Assembly (NCBI RefSeq): GCF_003991205.1
Contig: NZ_RXOZ01000033.1
Span: 124,001 to 188,000, forward strand
Direction: 5' to 3'
DNA from: Georgenia sp. SYP-B2076
Lineage (GTDB): Bacteria; Actinomycetota; Actinomycetes; Actinomycetales; Actinomycetaceae
Length of the DNA stretch: 64,000 nucleotides
In this document: in pieces, positions 1-8,984 of the stretch
Layout: every line of letters starts with the position of its first letter
Position numbering within the stretch: position 1 is the first letter of the stretch
Notes under the pieces: generated by a model
Database searches by the model: none
The model's input: only the letters and a program-made list of their open reading frames with translations
Told to the model about the DNA's origin: nothing
Made by a program: the position numbers and the translations under genes

Positions 1-1575
1 CGCTCCTGGGGCGTCGGGGACCTGGCCGACCTGGCCGAGCTGACGAGCTTCTTCGGTGAGCTGGGCGCGGACTTCCTCCTGATCAACCCCCTGCACGCGG
101 CCGAGCCGACGGGGCACATGACGCCGTCGCCCTACCTGCCCGTGACCCGGCGCTTCGTCAACCCGCTGTACATCCGGCCCGAGCAGATCCCCGAGACCGC
201 CTACCTGCCCGGCCCGCAGCGGGCCCTCGTGGAATGGGCGGCCGAGGAGGTCCGGCCCGTCAACGCCACCACCGACCCCATCGACCGGGACGCCTCCTGG
301 ACGGCGAAGCGGCAGGCGCTGGAGGTCATCCACGCGGTGGGGCGCAGCAGGTCCCGGCAGCGCTCGCTCGCGCGTTTCCGCGCCGCGGAGGGCAAGGGGC
401 TCGAGGACTTCGCCCTGTGGTGCGCGCTGACGGAGAAGTACGCCGGCCGCCGGTGGCCCGACGAGCTGACGGACGTGCACTCCCCGTTCGTGGCGCGGGC
501 GCGCCGCGACCTCGCCGACCGCGTGGACTTCTACGCCTGGCTGCAGTGGGTGGCCGACGAGCAGCTCGCCCACGCCCAGCGGGTGGCCAAGGAGTCCGGC
601 ATGGGCATGGGCGTCATGCACGACCTGGCCGTGGGCGTGCACCCCGACAGCGCCGACGCCTGGGCGCAGCGCGAGGTCTTCGCCCAGGGCATCGGCGTGG
701 GCGCACCGCCGGACATGTACAACCAGCAGGGCCAGAACTGGCACCAGCCGCCGTGGCGGCCCGACGCGCTGGCGCGGACCGCCTACGCCCCCCTGCGTGA
801 CATGGCCCGCACGGTGCTGCGCCACGCCGGGGCGGTGCGCGTGGACCACATCATGGGCCTGTTCCGCCTGTGGTGGATCCCGGCCGGCATGGGCGCCGGC
901 GACGGCACGTACGTGCGCTACGACCACGAGGCGATGGTGGGGGTGCTCATGCTCGAGGCCGCCCGCGCCGGCGCCGTGGTCATCGGCGAGGACCTCGGCA
1001 CGGTCGAGCCGTGGGTGCGGGACTACCTCACCGAGCGGGGCGTGCTGGGCACGTCCGTGCTGTGGTTCGAGAAGGACGAGCACAACCAGCCGCGCGAGCC
1101 CGAGGAGTACCGCCACCTGGTGCTGGCCACCGTGGACACCCACGACCTGCCGCCCGCCGCGGGCTACCTCGCCGAGGAGCACGTGGACCTGCGCGAGCGC
1201 CTCGGCCTGCTCATGGACCCGGTGGCGAAGGTACGCCTGGAGGCGCGCATGGAGCGCGAGCGGATGATCGCCCGGCTGCGCGAGCACGGGCTCGTGGGCG
1301 CCGCCCCGACGGAGCGGGAGATCATCGAGGCGCTGCACGCCTACATCGTCCGCACGCCCGCCGTCCTCGTCGGGGTCTCGCTGACCGATGCCGTGGGGGA
1401 GCGGCGCACCCAGAACCAGCCGGGCACGGACACCGAGTACCCCAACTGGAAGGTGCCCCTGGCGGACGGCGCCGAGCGGGTGGTCATGGTCGAGGACCTG
1501 CCCGGCTCCGCGCGCCTCCTCTCCCTGGTCGCCGCGGTGCGGGCGGCCCTCGGCGAGGACGACCGCCTGGCGTAG
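1..1575 (+). CDS. malQ: 4-alpha-glucanotransferase (amylomaltase), 5'-truncated by the window edge
   Basis: This cytoplasmic GH77 enzyme moves maltodextrin segments between alpha-1,4-glucans in glycogen and maltose metabolism. The reading frame is open from base 1, where it reads a SWGVGDL motif followed by LINPLHAAEP, so the start lies upstream and the first annotated Met at 118 is internal. The catalytic set is visible: the nucleophile Asp in RVDHI (codon at 844), the acid/base Glu in VIGEDLG (codon at 988) and the third Asp in VDTHDLPP (codon at 1135). The C-terminus is complete (525 codons present; full-length actinobacterial MalQ is about 700 residues). It is the only gene here pointing into the upstream flank. 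The family call is firm; the missing N-terminal domain cannot be judged. Confidence 0.93.
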   Translation, partial: RSWGVGDLADLAELTSFFGELGADFLLINPLHAAEPTGHMTPSPYLPVTRRFVNPLYIRPEQIPETAYLPGPQRALVEWAAEEVRPVNATTDPIDRDASWTAKRQALEVIHAVGRSRSRQRSLARFRAAEGKGLEDFALWCALTEKYAGRRWPDELTDVHSPFVARARRDLADRVDFYAWLQWVADEQLAHAQRVAKESGMGMGVMHDLAVGVHPDSADAWAQREVFAQGIGVGAPPDMYNQQGQNWHQPPWRPDALARTAYAPLRDMARTVLRHAGAVRVDHIMGLFRLWWIPAGMGAGDGTYVRYDHEAMVGVLMLEAARAGAVVIGEDLGTVEPWVRDYLTERGVLGTSVLWFEKDEHNQPREPEEYRHLVLATVDTHDLPPAAGYLAEEHVDLRERLGLLMDPVAKVRLEARMERERMIARLREHGLVGAAPTEREIIEALHAYIVRTPAVLVGVSLTDAVGERRTQNQPGTDTEYPNWKVPLADGAERVVMVEDLPGSARLLSLVAAVRAALGEDDRLA

Positions 1576-1696
1576 CGGGACGGCGACGGAACCGTAGCAG
1601 CAAGCGCTATCCGCGCTCCGTGCCCGGGATGCCCCGGCAGTGGTCGGTCCGCCGCCCCCGGGCGCCGGCGGCCTCGCTGCTCCTCGACGTGGGTCG

Positions 1697-3142
1697 CTAC
1701 CGGACGGGCCTCCCACGGCCGTCGTCGCCCTGGGCCCGGCCGGGCGCGGCCGTCCCCTCCTGGGCGGCGACGGCGCCCGCGTCGCCGGCCGGCACGGGCT
1801 GCGACTCCTCCTCGGCGGCGCGCCGGCCGGTCGTGACGGCGGCGGCCTGCTGGGCCTCGTCGAAGACCGAGGGGGCGCCGCCACCGGCGACGTCGCCCTC
1901 CTGCTCCCGGCCGGGCGTGCGCAGGTTCCATCTCTTGATCGCGAAGCTGAAGATGAGGTAGTAGACCACCGCGTACCCGAGCCCGATGACGATCAGCCAC
2001 AGCGGCCGGGTGGCGATCCCGAAGTTCAGCACGTAGTCGATCGCGCCCGCGGAGAAGGTGAACCCGTGGTGGATGTCCAGGGCGTTGACGAGCGCCAGCG
2101 AGGTACCGGTGAGCACGGCGTGCACCGCGTACAGCGGGAACGCCACGTACGCGAAGGCGTACTCGAGCGGCTCGGTGATGCCCGTGAGGAACGCGGTGAG
2201 GGCGACGGAGACCATGATCCCGCCGGTGACCTTGCGCCGCTCCGGCCGGGCGTTGCGCCAGATGGCCAGGGCCGCGGCGGGCAGCGCGAACATCATGATG
2301 GGGAAGAACCCGGTCATGAAGGTGCCGGCGGCCGGGTCGCCCGCCAGGAAGCGGGCGATGTCGCCCTGGACCACCGCGCCGGTGTCGGGGTTGGTGAACT
2401 GGCCGAACTGGAACCACGGCAGGCTGTTGAGGAGGTGGTGAAGCCCGAAGGGGATGAGCAGCCGGTTGACCGTGCCGAAGACGAAGCCGCCGATCACGGA
2501 GTTGCCCGGGTGGGTCACCCACTCACCGAACCCGCCGATGACGAAGTTGAAGGCCGGGTAGACGAGCGCGAACAGCACGGCGACGACGACCGAGACCAGC
2601 GCCGTGATGATCGGGACCAGCCGGCGCCCGCCGAAGAACGCCAGGTAGGGCGGCAGCTTCGTGCGGTAGAACCGCTGCCACAGGAGCGCGGCGATGATGC
2701 CGATCGTGATGCCGCCAAGCACGCCGTAGTTGATGGTGGGCGTGCCGTCGGGGCCGGGCGCGCCGAACGTCGGGGCGAGCGCGTCCAGGACCGCCTTGAA
2801 GGTGAGGTAGCCGATGAGCGCGGCGAGGGCCGTGGAGCCGTCCGACTTGCGGGCGAAGCCGATCGCGACACCGATGGCGAAGATGATCGGCAGGTTCCCG
2901 ATGATGGCGGTGCCGGCGGCCGCGAGGACGTCCGCGACGGGCTGCATCCAGCCCATGCCGGCCCAGCTCGACACCCCCTTCGCCCCCAGCATGTCGGGCT
3001 GCCCGAACCGGAGCATGAGCCCCGCGGCGGGCAGGGTGGCGATCGGCAGCATGAGCGAGCGACCTACCCGCTGGGCCTGCGCGAAGCCGGGGATGTGCCG
3101 CTTCTGTCTGGCGGCCGTGACACCTGCGGCGGTGGCGGTCAT
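1697..3142 (-). CDS. PTS sugar permease, EIIC component (glucose/N-acetylglucosamine family)
   Basis: This is the membrane channel of a phosphotransferase system that imports and phosphorylates a glucose-type sugar. The protein has 481 residues with about ten hydrophobic segments and the GITEP substrate-site motif at about residue 321, typical of the Glc/GlcNAc EIIC family. There is no EIIB or EIIA domain in the chain: both are separate genes transcribed divergently at 3497 and 3724. I chose the ATG at 3142 because the upstream extension of the frame is Arg/Pro-rich shadow sequence and a strong promoter lies at 3251-3279. The C-terminal 60 residues are hydrophilic and low in complexity. Glucose and N-acetylglucosamine specificity cannot be separated from sequence alone. 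Confidence 0.9.
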   Translation of the reverse strand: MTATAAGVTAARQKRHIPGFAQAQRVGRSLMLPIATLPAAGLMLRFGQPDMLGAKGVSSWAGMGWMQPVADVLAAAGTAIIGNLPIIFAIGVAIGFARKSDGSTALAALIGYLTFKAVLDALAPTFGAPGPDGTPTINYGVLGGITIGIIAALLWQRFYRTKLPPYLAFFGGRRLVPIITALVSVVVAVLFALVYPAFNFVIGGFGEWVTHPGNSVIGGFVFGTVNRLLIPFGLHHLLNSLPWFQFGQFTNPDTGAVVQGDIARFLAGDPAAGTFMTGFFPIMMFALPAAALAIWRNARPERRKVTGGIMVSVALTAFLTGITEPLEYAFAYVAFPLYAVHAVLTGTSLALVNALDIHHGFTFSAGAIDYVLNFGIATRPLWLIVIGLGYAVVYYLIFSFAIKRWNLRTPGREQEGDVAGGGAPSVFDEAQQAAAVTTGRRAAEEESQPVPAGDAGAVAAQEGTAAPGRAQGDDGRGRPVR

Positions 3143-3250
3143 CCGTGCTCCAAGAGTGGTCGAGGAACGCCCGGCCACCGGCGAGGCACGCCGGTGCGAC
3201 GCTCCGTGGTCCCGGGCCGGGAACGGGCAGGCTCCCGCACGGTCTGGCTC

Positions 3251-3279
3251 ACTACAGCGGTCCGCCGACGCGCTGTCAA
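3251..3279 (-). promoter_or_regulatory. Sigma-70-type promoter for the EIIC gene
   Basis: Read on the minus strand, a perfect TTGACA (3274-3279) is followed after exactly 17 bases by TGTAGT (3251-3256), which keeps four of six -10 consensus bases. It points at the EIIC start 109 bases away, leaving a leader of about 100 nt. Confidence 0.7.
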
Positions 3280-3361
3280 GAGATGCCGCCGCCGCCCCCG
3301 GCCGGTGGCCGCGCCGGGCGGCCGACACCCGGGCCCGCGGGCCGGCCGGGAGCGCGCCGCC

Positions 3362-3390
3362 TTGACAGGCCCCGGTGCTGGGGGTCTGAT
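3362..3390 (+). promoter_or_regulatory. Sigma-70-type promoter for the EIIB-EIIA-HAD operon
   Basis: A perfect TTGACA (3362-3367) is followed after exactly 17 bases by TCTGAT (3385-3390), about 105 bases upstream of the EIIB start. It is back-to-back with the EIIC promoter, so the 3143-3496 gap is a bidirectional control region. I found no clear operator palindrome between the two promoters. Confidence 0.65.
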
Positions 3391-3496
3391 CAGCATGACC
3401 GGGCCAGCGGGGTCCGGTGCGGGCGCCCGACGGCGCGCGGCGGGGGCTGCCCCCGCCGTAGGAGCACGGCGTGATGCCGTGACGGAGGAGCACAAC

Positions 3497-3727
3497 ATGA
3501 GCCAGGCGGAGCAGATCCTCGCGGCCCTCGGCGGGGACGCGAACGTCCTCGACCTCGAGGCGTGCATCACCCGGCTGCGCGTCGAGGTGGAGGACCCCGC
3601 CAAGGTGGACGAGGCGGCCCTCAAGGCCGCCGGCGCGTTCGGCGTCGTCCAGCAGGGCTCGGCCGTCCAGGTGGTCGTGGGACCGCAGGCGGACACCATC
3701 GCCGAGGACATCGAGGACCTGCGGTGA
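3497..3727 (+). CDS. PTS EIIB component (glucose family), stand-alone
   Basis: This soluble phosphocarrier domain passes phosphate from EIIA to the sugar bound by EIIC. The 76-residue protein has the EIIB(glc) signature with the phosphorylated cysteine at Cys23 in EACITRLRV, and ends in the usual IAEDIEDL helix. An in-frame GTG at 3479 exists, but the Shine-Dalgarno GGAGGAG (3484-3490) lies inside that extension and 6 bases before ATG 3497, which decides the start. The stop overlaps the EIIA start by four bases (GTGA), implying translational coupling. As a single domain it must work with the divergent EIIC. Confidence 0.92.
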   Translation: MSQAEQILAALGGDANVLDLEACITRLRVEVEDPAKVDEAALKAAGAFGVVQQGSAVQVVVGPQADTIAEDIEDLR

Positions 3728-4182
3728 CGCTGAGCATCACCGCGCCCGTCGCCGGCACCGTCCTCGCGCTCGCGGACGTGCCGGACCCCGTCTTCTCCGC
3801 GGCCCTCGTCGGCCCCGGCATCGCCGTCGACCCCGGCGACGTCCCGACGGCGGAGGTGGTCGCGCCCGTGGCGGGGACGATCATGAAGTTCCACCCGCAC
3901 GCCTTCGTCATCATCGCCGAGGACGGCACGGGCGTGCTCGTGCACCTCGGCCTGGACACCGTCCAGCTCGGCGGCAAGGGCTTCACCCTGCACGCCGCCG
4001 AGAAGGACGTGGCCGCCAAGGGGCAGCGCCTCGTGACCTGGTCACCGCAGGAGGTCCACGCCGGCGGCCGCTCACCGGTCACCCCCGTCATCGTGATGGA
4101 GCGCAAGGCGGACCAGCTGAGCCTCAGCGTCGCCCCGGGGGACGTCGTCGCAGCGGGCGACGAGCTCTTCACGTGCGGGTGA
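3724..4182 (+). CDS. crr: PTS EIIA component (Crr-type, glucose family)
   Basis: This cytoplasmic EIIA takes phosphate from HPr and hands it to EIIB. The 152 residues cover the whole EIIA(glc) fold: APVAGT near the N-terminus, a His in FHPHAF (His59) and the phosphoacceptor His in VLVHLGLDTV (His74). The start is GTG 3724, overlapping the EIIB stop. In related bacteria unphosphorylated EIIA(glc) also regulates permeases; nothing here tests that. The HAD phosphatase gene begins 8 bases after the stop, so the three genes are probably one transcript. Confidence 0.93.
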   Translation: MTLSITAPVAGTVLALADVPDPVFSAALVGPGIAVDPGDVPTAEVVAPVAGTIMKFHPHAFVIIAEDGTGVLVHLGLDTVQLGGKGFTLHAAEKDVAAKGQRLVTWSPQEVHAGGRSPVTPVIVMERKADQLSLSVAPGDVVAAGDELFTCG

Positions 4183-4190
4183 GCGGCTGA

Positions 4191-4892
4191 GTGGCCGGCG
4201 ACCCGCTGGCCGCCCGGGTCGGCGCCGTGCTGCGCGCGCCCGGGGCGGGGCTGCTGCTCGACCTGGACGGGACCCTGGTGGACTCGGAGCCGACGCACCG
4301 GGCCGCGTTCCGCCGCTACTTCGGACGCCGCGGGTGGCAGGTGCCGGACGAGACGATCCGCCTCTTCGCCGGGCGCCGCGGCACGGAGGTCTTCGCCGAG
4401 CTCGACGGACCGTGGGCCGGCGAGGACCCGGCCGCGCTCACCGACGCCGTGCTGGCCAGCCTGGACGTCGCCGCCCATCCGCCGACCCCCGTCCCCGGCG
4501 CCGCCGCGGCGGTGGCCGGGTGGCGCGCCGCGGGCGTGCCGGTCGCGGTGGTCACCTCGGCGACGCGGGCCTGGGCCGGCGCCGCGCTCGCGCTGCTCGG
4601 GGTCGCCGACCTCGGCGTCGCGCTCGTGACGGCCGAGCTGACACCGGTGGGCAAGCCCGATCCCGGGCCGTACCGCCGCGGCGCGGAGGTGCTGGGGGTG
4701 GCCGCGGATCGCTGCGTGGCCGCGGAGGACACCCCCGCCGGGATCGCCTCGGCCGTGGGCGCCGGCGTGGGACTCGTCCTGGGCGTGACCACCAGCCACG
4801 GCGCCGACGCGCTCCGCGCCGCCGGCGCCCACGAGGCCGTCGGCGACCTGACGGCGCTCGTGCCGCCGGTCGCGCGGGCGGACGGGGCCTGA
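4191..4892 (+). CDS. HAD-superfamily sugar phosphatase / beta-phosphoglucomutase-like hydrolase
   Basis: This predicted cytoplasmic phosphohydrolase has 233 residues. All four HAD motifs are visible: DLDGT with nucleophile Asp24 and Asp26, the Ser/Thr motif II in VVTSATR, the motif III Lys in KPDP, and the acidic motif IV in AAEDTPAG. The helical cap between motifs I and II places it with the sugar-phosphatase/phosphoglucomutase subfamily. It is the last gene of the EIIB-EIIA operon (GTG start 8 bases after crr), which suggests it acts on a sugar phosphate produced by that PTS, possibly as an overflow phosphatase. A strong terminator follows at once. The substrate is inference. Confidence 0.85.
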   Translation: MAGDPLAARVGAVLRAPGAGLLLDLDGTLVDSEPTHRAAFRRYFGRRGWQVPDETIRLFAGRRGTEVFAELDGPWAGEDPAALTDAVLASLDVAAHPPTPVPGAAAAVAGWRAAGVPVAVVTSATRAWAGAALALLGVADLGVALVTAELTPVGKPDPGPYRRGAEVLGVAADRCVAAEDTPAGIASAVGAGVGLVLGVTTSHGADALRAAGAHEAVGDLTALVPPVARADGA

Positions 4893-4899
4893 GAGCACA

Positions 4900-4937
4900 G
4901 ACGGAGCCCCGCCCCTCGTCCGGGGCGGGACTCCGTC
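4900..4937. terminator. Bidirectional rho-independent-like terminator between HAD gene and pepN
   Basis: Two 16-base arms (4900-4915 and 4922-4937) pair with one mismatch around a 6-base loop. It lies between convergent genes 7 bases after one stop and 20 bases before the other, so it can serve both. Confidence 0.8.
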
Positions 4938-4957
4938 TTCGGCTCCGTGGCCCAGGC

Positions 4958-7552
4958 TCAGGCCTGGCGCGCGCGCCGGTCGGCCTCCTGGGCCCGCACG
5001 GCGCGGCGGGCAGCGTCGAGGTTCTCGGTCACGAGCCGGCGCAGCGCGGGCGCCGCGTCCTCGTGCTCGGCGAGCCACGCCTCCGTCAGCGCGACGACGT
5101 CGACGCCCAGGGGCTGGGCCAGCCCCGCGAGCTTGCCGGGGTAGAGCCCGATGACGATGTTCTGCGCCATCTCGCTCGTCTTCTTCTCCCACACGTCCAC
5201 CAGGACGTCGAAGTACGCACCCGCGGAGGGCGCGAGCAGGGCACGGTCGTGGACCTGGGTGAAGCCCGCGATGACGTTGGACTGGACGGCGTTGGGCAGG
5301 GCGTCGGACTCGACGACGTCCGCCCACGCCCGCGCCTTGTTCGCCGCGGTGGGAACGGCCGCGCGGGCCCGCGCCGCCTGCTGGTGGCCGCTCGCCGTGG
5401 CGTCGCGCCCCAGCTCGGCGTCGATGTCCGCCTCGCCCGCGCGCCCGCCGGCGACCAGGCCGAGGAGGAGCGCCCAGCGCAGGTCCGTGTCCACGGCCAG
5501 GCCCGGCAGGGCGGACGAGCCGTCGAGCAGGGCGGCGAGGGTGTCGAGCTGCTCGCCGGTGACGGCGTGCGCGGCCACCGCGCGGACCAGCTGGAGCTGG
5601 GTGTCCGAGCCGCCCGTCGCCGCGCGGGCCAGGTCGAGGAGGCGGTCCGCCACGGTCGCCGAGAGCTCGTCCCGGGCCTCGGGCGCCGTGTAGGAGCCGA
5701 GCGCGGCGGCGAGCTGGCGCAGCAGCACCTGGACCACCGAGGAGTCCGTCTCGGCGGCGATGGAGGCCAGCACGAGGTCGATGAACTTCCGCGCCGCCCA
5801 CTCGCCGTCGCGGGTCATGTCCCACGCGGACCCGAGCACGAGCGCCCGGGGCAGCGACTCGGCGAAGCCGCCCAGGTGCGCCACGGCCGTGGCGAGCGAG
5901 CGCTCGTCCAGCCGGACCTTGGCGTAGGCGAGGTCCTCGTCGTTGACGAGCACGAGGTCCGGGCGCCGGGTCCCGACCAGCTCGGGCACCTCGGTGCGTG
6001 GGCCGTCGACGTCGAGCTCGACGCGGACGGTGCGCTCCAGGCGCGCCTGCGGGCCCTCGCCGATGACGTCGTACCCGCCGATCACGAGGCGGTGCGGGCG
6101 CAGCGTGGGGTGCTCCGCGGGGGCCTCCTGGACCACCGTGAACGAGGTGATCGTCTCGCCGTCGCCCGCGGGCTCGGTGGCGATCTCCGGGCGCAGCAGC
6201 GTCACGCCCGCCTGCTCGAGCCAGACCTTCGACCACGAGGCGAGCTCGCGACCGGACGTGGCCTCCAGCTCGACCAGGAGGTCCTTCAGCTCGGTGTTGG
6301 AGAAGGCGTGCTTGGCGAAGTAGCGGCGCACGCCCTCCAGGAAGGCGTCACGGCCCACCCACGCGACGAGCTGCTTCAGGACGGACGCGCCCTTGGCGTA
6401 CGTGATCCCGTCGAAGTTGACCTCGACGTCCTCAAGGTCGTTGATCGTCGCGACGATCGGGTGCGTAGACGGCAGCTGGTCCTGGTTGTAGGCCCACGAC
6501 TTCTCCAGCGAGGAGAACGTGGTCCAGGCGCTGGTCCAGCGCGTGGCCTCGGCGGCGGCCAGGTGAGAGGCGTACTCGGCGAAGGACTCGTTCAGCCACA
6601 GGTCGTTCCACCACCGCATGGTGACGAGGTCACCGAACCACATGTGCGCGAGCTCGTGCAGGATCGTCACGGCCCGGCGCTCGACCGTGGCCTCGGGCAC
6701 CTTGGACCGGAAGACGTACGTCTCGACGAACGTCACGGCGCCGGCGTTCTCCATGGCCCCGGCGTTGAACTCGGGCACGAAGAGCTGGTCGTACTTCTCG
6801 AAGGGGTACGGGCGGCCGAACGCCTCCTCGTAGAACGCGAAGCCCGCGCGGGTGATGTCCATGATCTCCTCGGCGTCGAGGTGCTCGGCCAGGGAGGCGC
6901 GGCAGTACACCCCCAGCGGGATGGTGCGCCCGTCCGCGGACGTCAGCTCCCCGGTCACCCGGTGGTACGGCCCGGCGACGATCGCCGTGAGGTAGGAGGA
7001 GATGACCTGGGTGGGGGCGAAGCGCCACGTGGTGGAGGACGACCCGGCCGGCTCCGGCGCGGCGCTCGCCGTGCCCGAGACGACCGTCCAGCGCTCCGGC
7101 GCCGTGACGGTGAAGGCGAAGGTCGCCTTGAGGTCCGGCTGCTCGAAGACGGCGAACATGCGCCGGGAGTCGGCCACCTCGAACTGGGAGTAGAGGTACG
7201 CCTCGCCGTCGACCGGGTCGACGAAGCGGTGGAGGCCCTCACCGGTGTTCATGTACCGGCACGTGGCGACCACCCGCAGCTCGTTGGCCGCGGCGAGGCC
7301 GTCCAGGGCGATCCGGGAGTCGGCGAACGCGGCGATCTCCACCGGGCGGCCGTTGAGGGTGATCTCCTCGACCGACTCGGCGATGAGGTCGATGAAGGTG
7401 GTGGCGCCCGGCGTCGCGGTGAAGCGCACCGTGGTGGTGGAACCGAAGACCCGGTCCCCGCGGGTGAGGTCGAGCTCGACGTCGTAGCTCTCGGTGGCCA
7501 GGGTGGCGGCCCGTTCCTGGGCCTCGGCGCGGGTGAGGTTCTCTCCGGGCAT
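4958..7552 (-). CDS. pepN: Aminopeptidase N (M1 zinc metallopeptidase)
   Basis: This cytosolic aminopeptidase removes N-terminal residues from peptides in protein turnover. The 864-residue chain has the exopeptidase motif GAMEN at about residues 265-269 and the zinc site HELAH (His299, Glu300, His303) followed by the third ligand Glu322 in NESFAEY. The C-terminal half is the helical ERAP1-like domain. Length matches actinobacterial PepN (about 850-870). The ATG at 7552 follows an AAGGAG ribosome site; the open frame continues upstream but as Arg/Pro-rich non-coding sequence. It is a single-gene unit that ends at the shared terminator. Confidence 0.96.
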   Translation of the reverse strand: MPGENLTRAEAQERAATLATESYDVELDLTRGDRVFGSTTTVRFTATPGATTFIDLIAESVEEITLNGRPVEIAAFADSRIALDGLAAANELRVVATCRYMNTGEGLHRFVDPVDGEAYLYSQFEVADSRRMFAVFEQPDLKATFAFTVTAPERWTVVSGTASAAPEPAGSSSTTWRFAPTQVISSYLTAIVAGPYHRVTGELTSADGRTIPLGVYCRASLAEHLDAEEIMDITRAGFAFYEEAFGRPYPFEKYDQLFVPEFNAGAMENAGAVTFVETYVFRSKVPEATVERRAVTILHELAHMWFGDLVTMRWWNDLWLNESFAEYASHLAAAEATRWTSAWTTFSSLEKSWAYNQDQLPSTHPIVATINDLEDVEVNFDGITYAKGASVLKQLVAWVGRDAFLEGVRRYFAKHAFSNTELKDLLVELEATSGRELASWSKVWLEQAGVTLLRPEIATEPAGDGETITSFTVVQEAPAEHPTLRPHRLVIGGYDVIGEGPQARLERTVRVELDVDGPRTEVPELVGTRRPDLVLVNDEDLAYAKVRLDERSLATAVAHLGGFAESLPRALVLGSAWDMTRDGEWAARKFIDLVLASIAAETDSSVVQVLLRQLAAALGSYTAPEARDELSATVADRLLDLARAATGGSDTQLQLVRAVAAHAVTGEQLDTLAALLDGSSALPGLAVDTDLRWALLLGLVAGGRAGEADIDAELGRDATASGHQQAARARAAVPTAANKARAWADVVESDALPNAVQSNVIAGFTQVHDRALLAPSAGAYFDVLVDVWEKKTSEMAQNIVIGLYPGKLAGLAQPLGVDVVALTEAWLAEHEDAAPALRRLVTENLDAARRAVRAQEADRRARQA

Positions 7553-7919
7553 GGATCTCCTTCGGTGAGCGACGACGGCTTCGGGGCCGCGTCGTGGCTG
7601 CGGGTGCGTCCTGGCGTCCGTCTGCTCCGGCGGGCGAGGGCGCAGGGACCTCGATCCTCCCACGCGCGACGGTCCGGGCCGGCCTGGCACCTGCGCCGAT
7701 GCACGCGCCGCGTCGGGAGTCCATAGCCGCGACGCACGGTTCGCCCGCGTCCGACCTGTCCGGTCCGCCCATTGACGCCCGCCGTGACCACACCGACGCT
7801 GACTGGCGTCGGTGACCGTCGGCGACCCGCTGAGGCACTTGCGCGTCCACGGCTCGTCCGGGTCCATCCGGGGAGCCGTGAGGCCGACCACCGACGTCCC
7901 ACGGCCATCGGAGGCAAAC
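7553..7919. other. Intergenic control region between pepN and the cupredoxin gene
   Basis: This 367-base gap separates two divergent genes. No gene is supported. A TTGACG at 7772-7777 followed after 17 bases by GACGCT is a weak candidate promoter for the cupredoxin gene. Nothing else stands out. Confidence 0.4.
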
Positions 7920-8891
7920 ATGCTGTCACACCGGAGGGCCGGCCGCCCCAGGTCGGTCCTCGCCGTCATGACCTCGTTCCTGCTCGTGCTCCTCGTCGCG
8001 TCGCCGTCCCGGGCGGACGCCGACGACCGGGTCGCCGGTCACGCGCGGACCTGGTCCGTCGCCGTCGGGCAGGAGTCGGAGCACATGGCCATCGAGGGGA
8101 TGGCCTTCCTCCCCGACGAGATCTGGATCAACGTCGGCGACACCATCAGGTGGCGGGCCAACTCGGCAGAGATCCACACGGTCACCTTCCTGGCGCCGGG
8201 CGAGGCGCTGCCGGAGTTCAACCCCATGGACCCGCGGCACCTCAACCGGCAGGGCGGAGACAACCACGACGGCACGACCTACCTGAACTCCGGGATCATG
8301 TCGACGATGGAGGACACCGGGCTGGACGCCACGTCGGTGCACACGTACAAGCTCACGTTCACCACCACGGGCGACTTCACCTACTACTGCGTCGTCCACG
8401 GGCGGACGATGCGCGGGACGGTCCACGTGCGGCCGGCGGGCACGGCGTACCCGCACACCCAGAAGGCCTACGACTCCCAGGCGCGCAAGGCCACCGCGAA
8501 GATCCTCGCCGACGGCCGCGCCTTGCGCAGCCGTGCCGCGGAGCAGGCGACGAGCCACCGGGTGTTCATCGGCGCCGCCGACGAGACGGCCATGGTCATG
8601 CGGTTCGTCCGGCAGGACGTGACCGTCCACGTCGGGGAGTCCGTGACCTTCGACAGCAGCCTCAACAGCTACTTCGTCCCGCACACCGTGACCTTCGGGC
8701 CTGAGCCGGACTCGATCTTCGCGCCGCCGGTGGGCGACCCGACGAACTTCACCGGTGGCGAGCTCAACTCCGCCATCCTGCCCCCGGGCCAGAACTTCAC
8801 GGTCACCTTCAACAAGGCCGGCACGTTCACCTACATCTGCACCCTCCACGACGACATGGGCATGGTCGGCACCGTCGTCGTCAACCGCTGA
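7920..8891 (+). CDS. Secreted protein with two tandem plastocyanin-like copper domains
   Basis: This is a predicted exported electron-transfer or copper-binding protein of 323 residues. After a charged N-terminus there is a hydrophobic export signal (about residues 17-37). Domain 1 (about 45-170) has the type-1 copper ligand pattern: His in EIHTVTF, then Cys, His and Met in YYCVVHGRTM. Domain 2 (about 215-323) repeats it: His in PHTVTF, then Cys, His and Met in YICTLHDDMGM. Both therefore look copper-competent. The start is ATG 7920 with GGAGGC upstream. No membrane anchor or lipobox is seen. The partner is unknown; no oxidase or reductase gene is adjacent. The call is firm on domains, open on role. 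Confidence 0.85.
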   Translation: MLSHRRAGRPRSVLAVMTSFLLVLLVASPSRADADDRVAGHARTWSVAVGQESEHMAIEGMAFLPDEIWINVGDTIRWRANSAEIHTVTFLAPGEALPEFNPMDPRHLNRQGGDNHDGTTYLNSGIMSTMEDTGLDATSVHTYKLTFTTTGDFTYYCVVHGRTMRGTVHVRPAGTAYPHTQKAYDSQARKATAKILADGRALRSRAAEQATSHRVFIGAADETAMVMRFVRQDVTVHVGESVTFDSSLNSYFVPHTVTFGPEPDSIFAPPVGDPTNFTGGELNSAILPPGQNFTVTFNKAGTFTYICTLHDDMGMVGTVVVNR

Positions 8892-8984
8892 CGCGCCGCG
8901 CACGCACCGGTGTCGCCCCGCGGCCCTGCCCGCTGGGCGACACCGATGAGCGACGGCCCCGTCCGGTGGCGCAAGATGGGGGGC

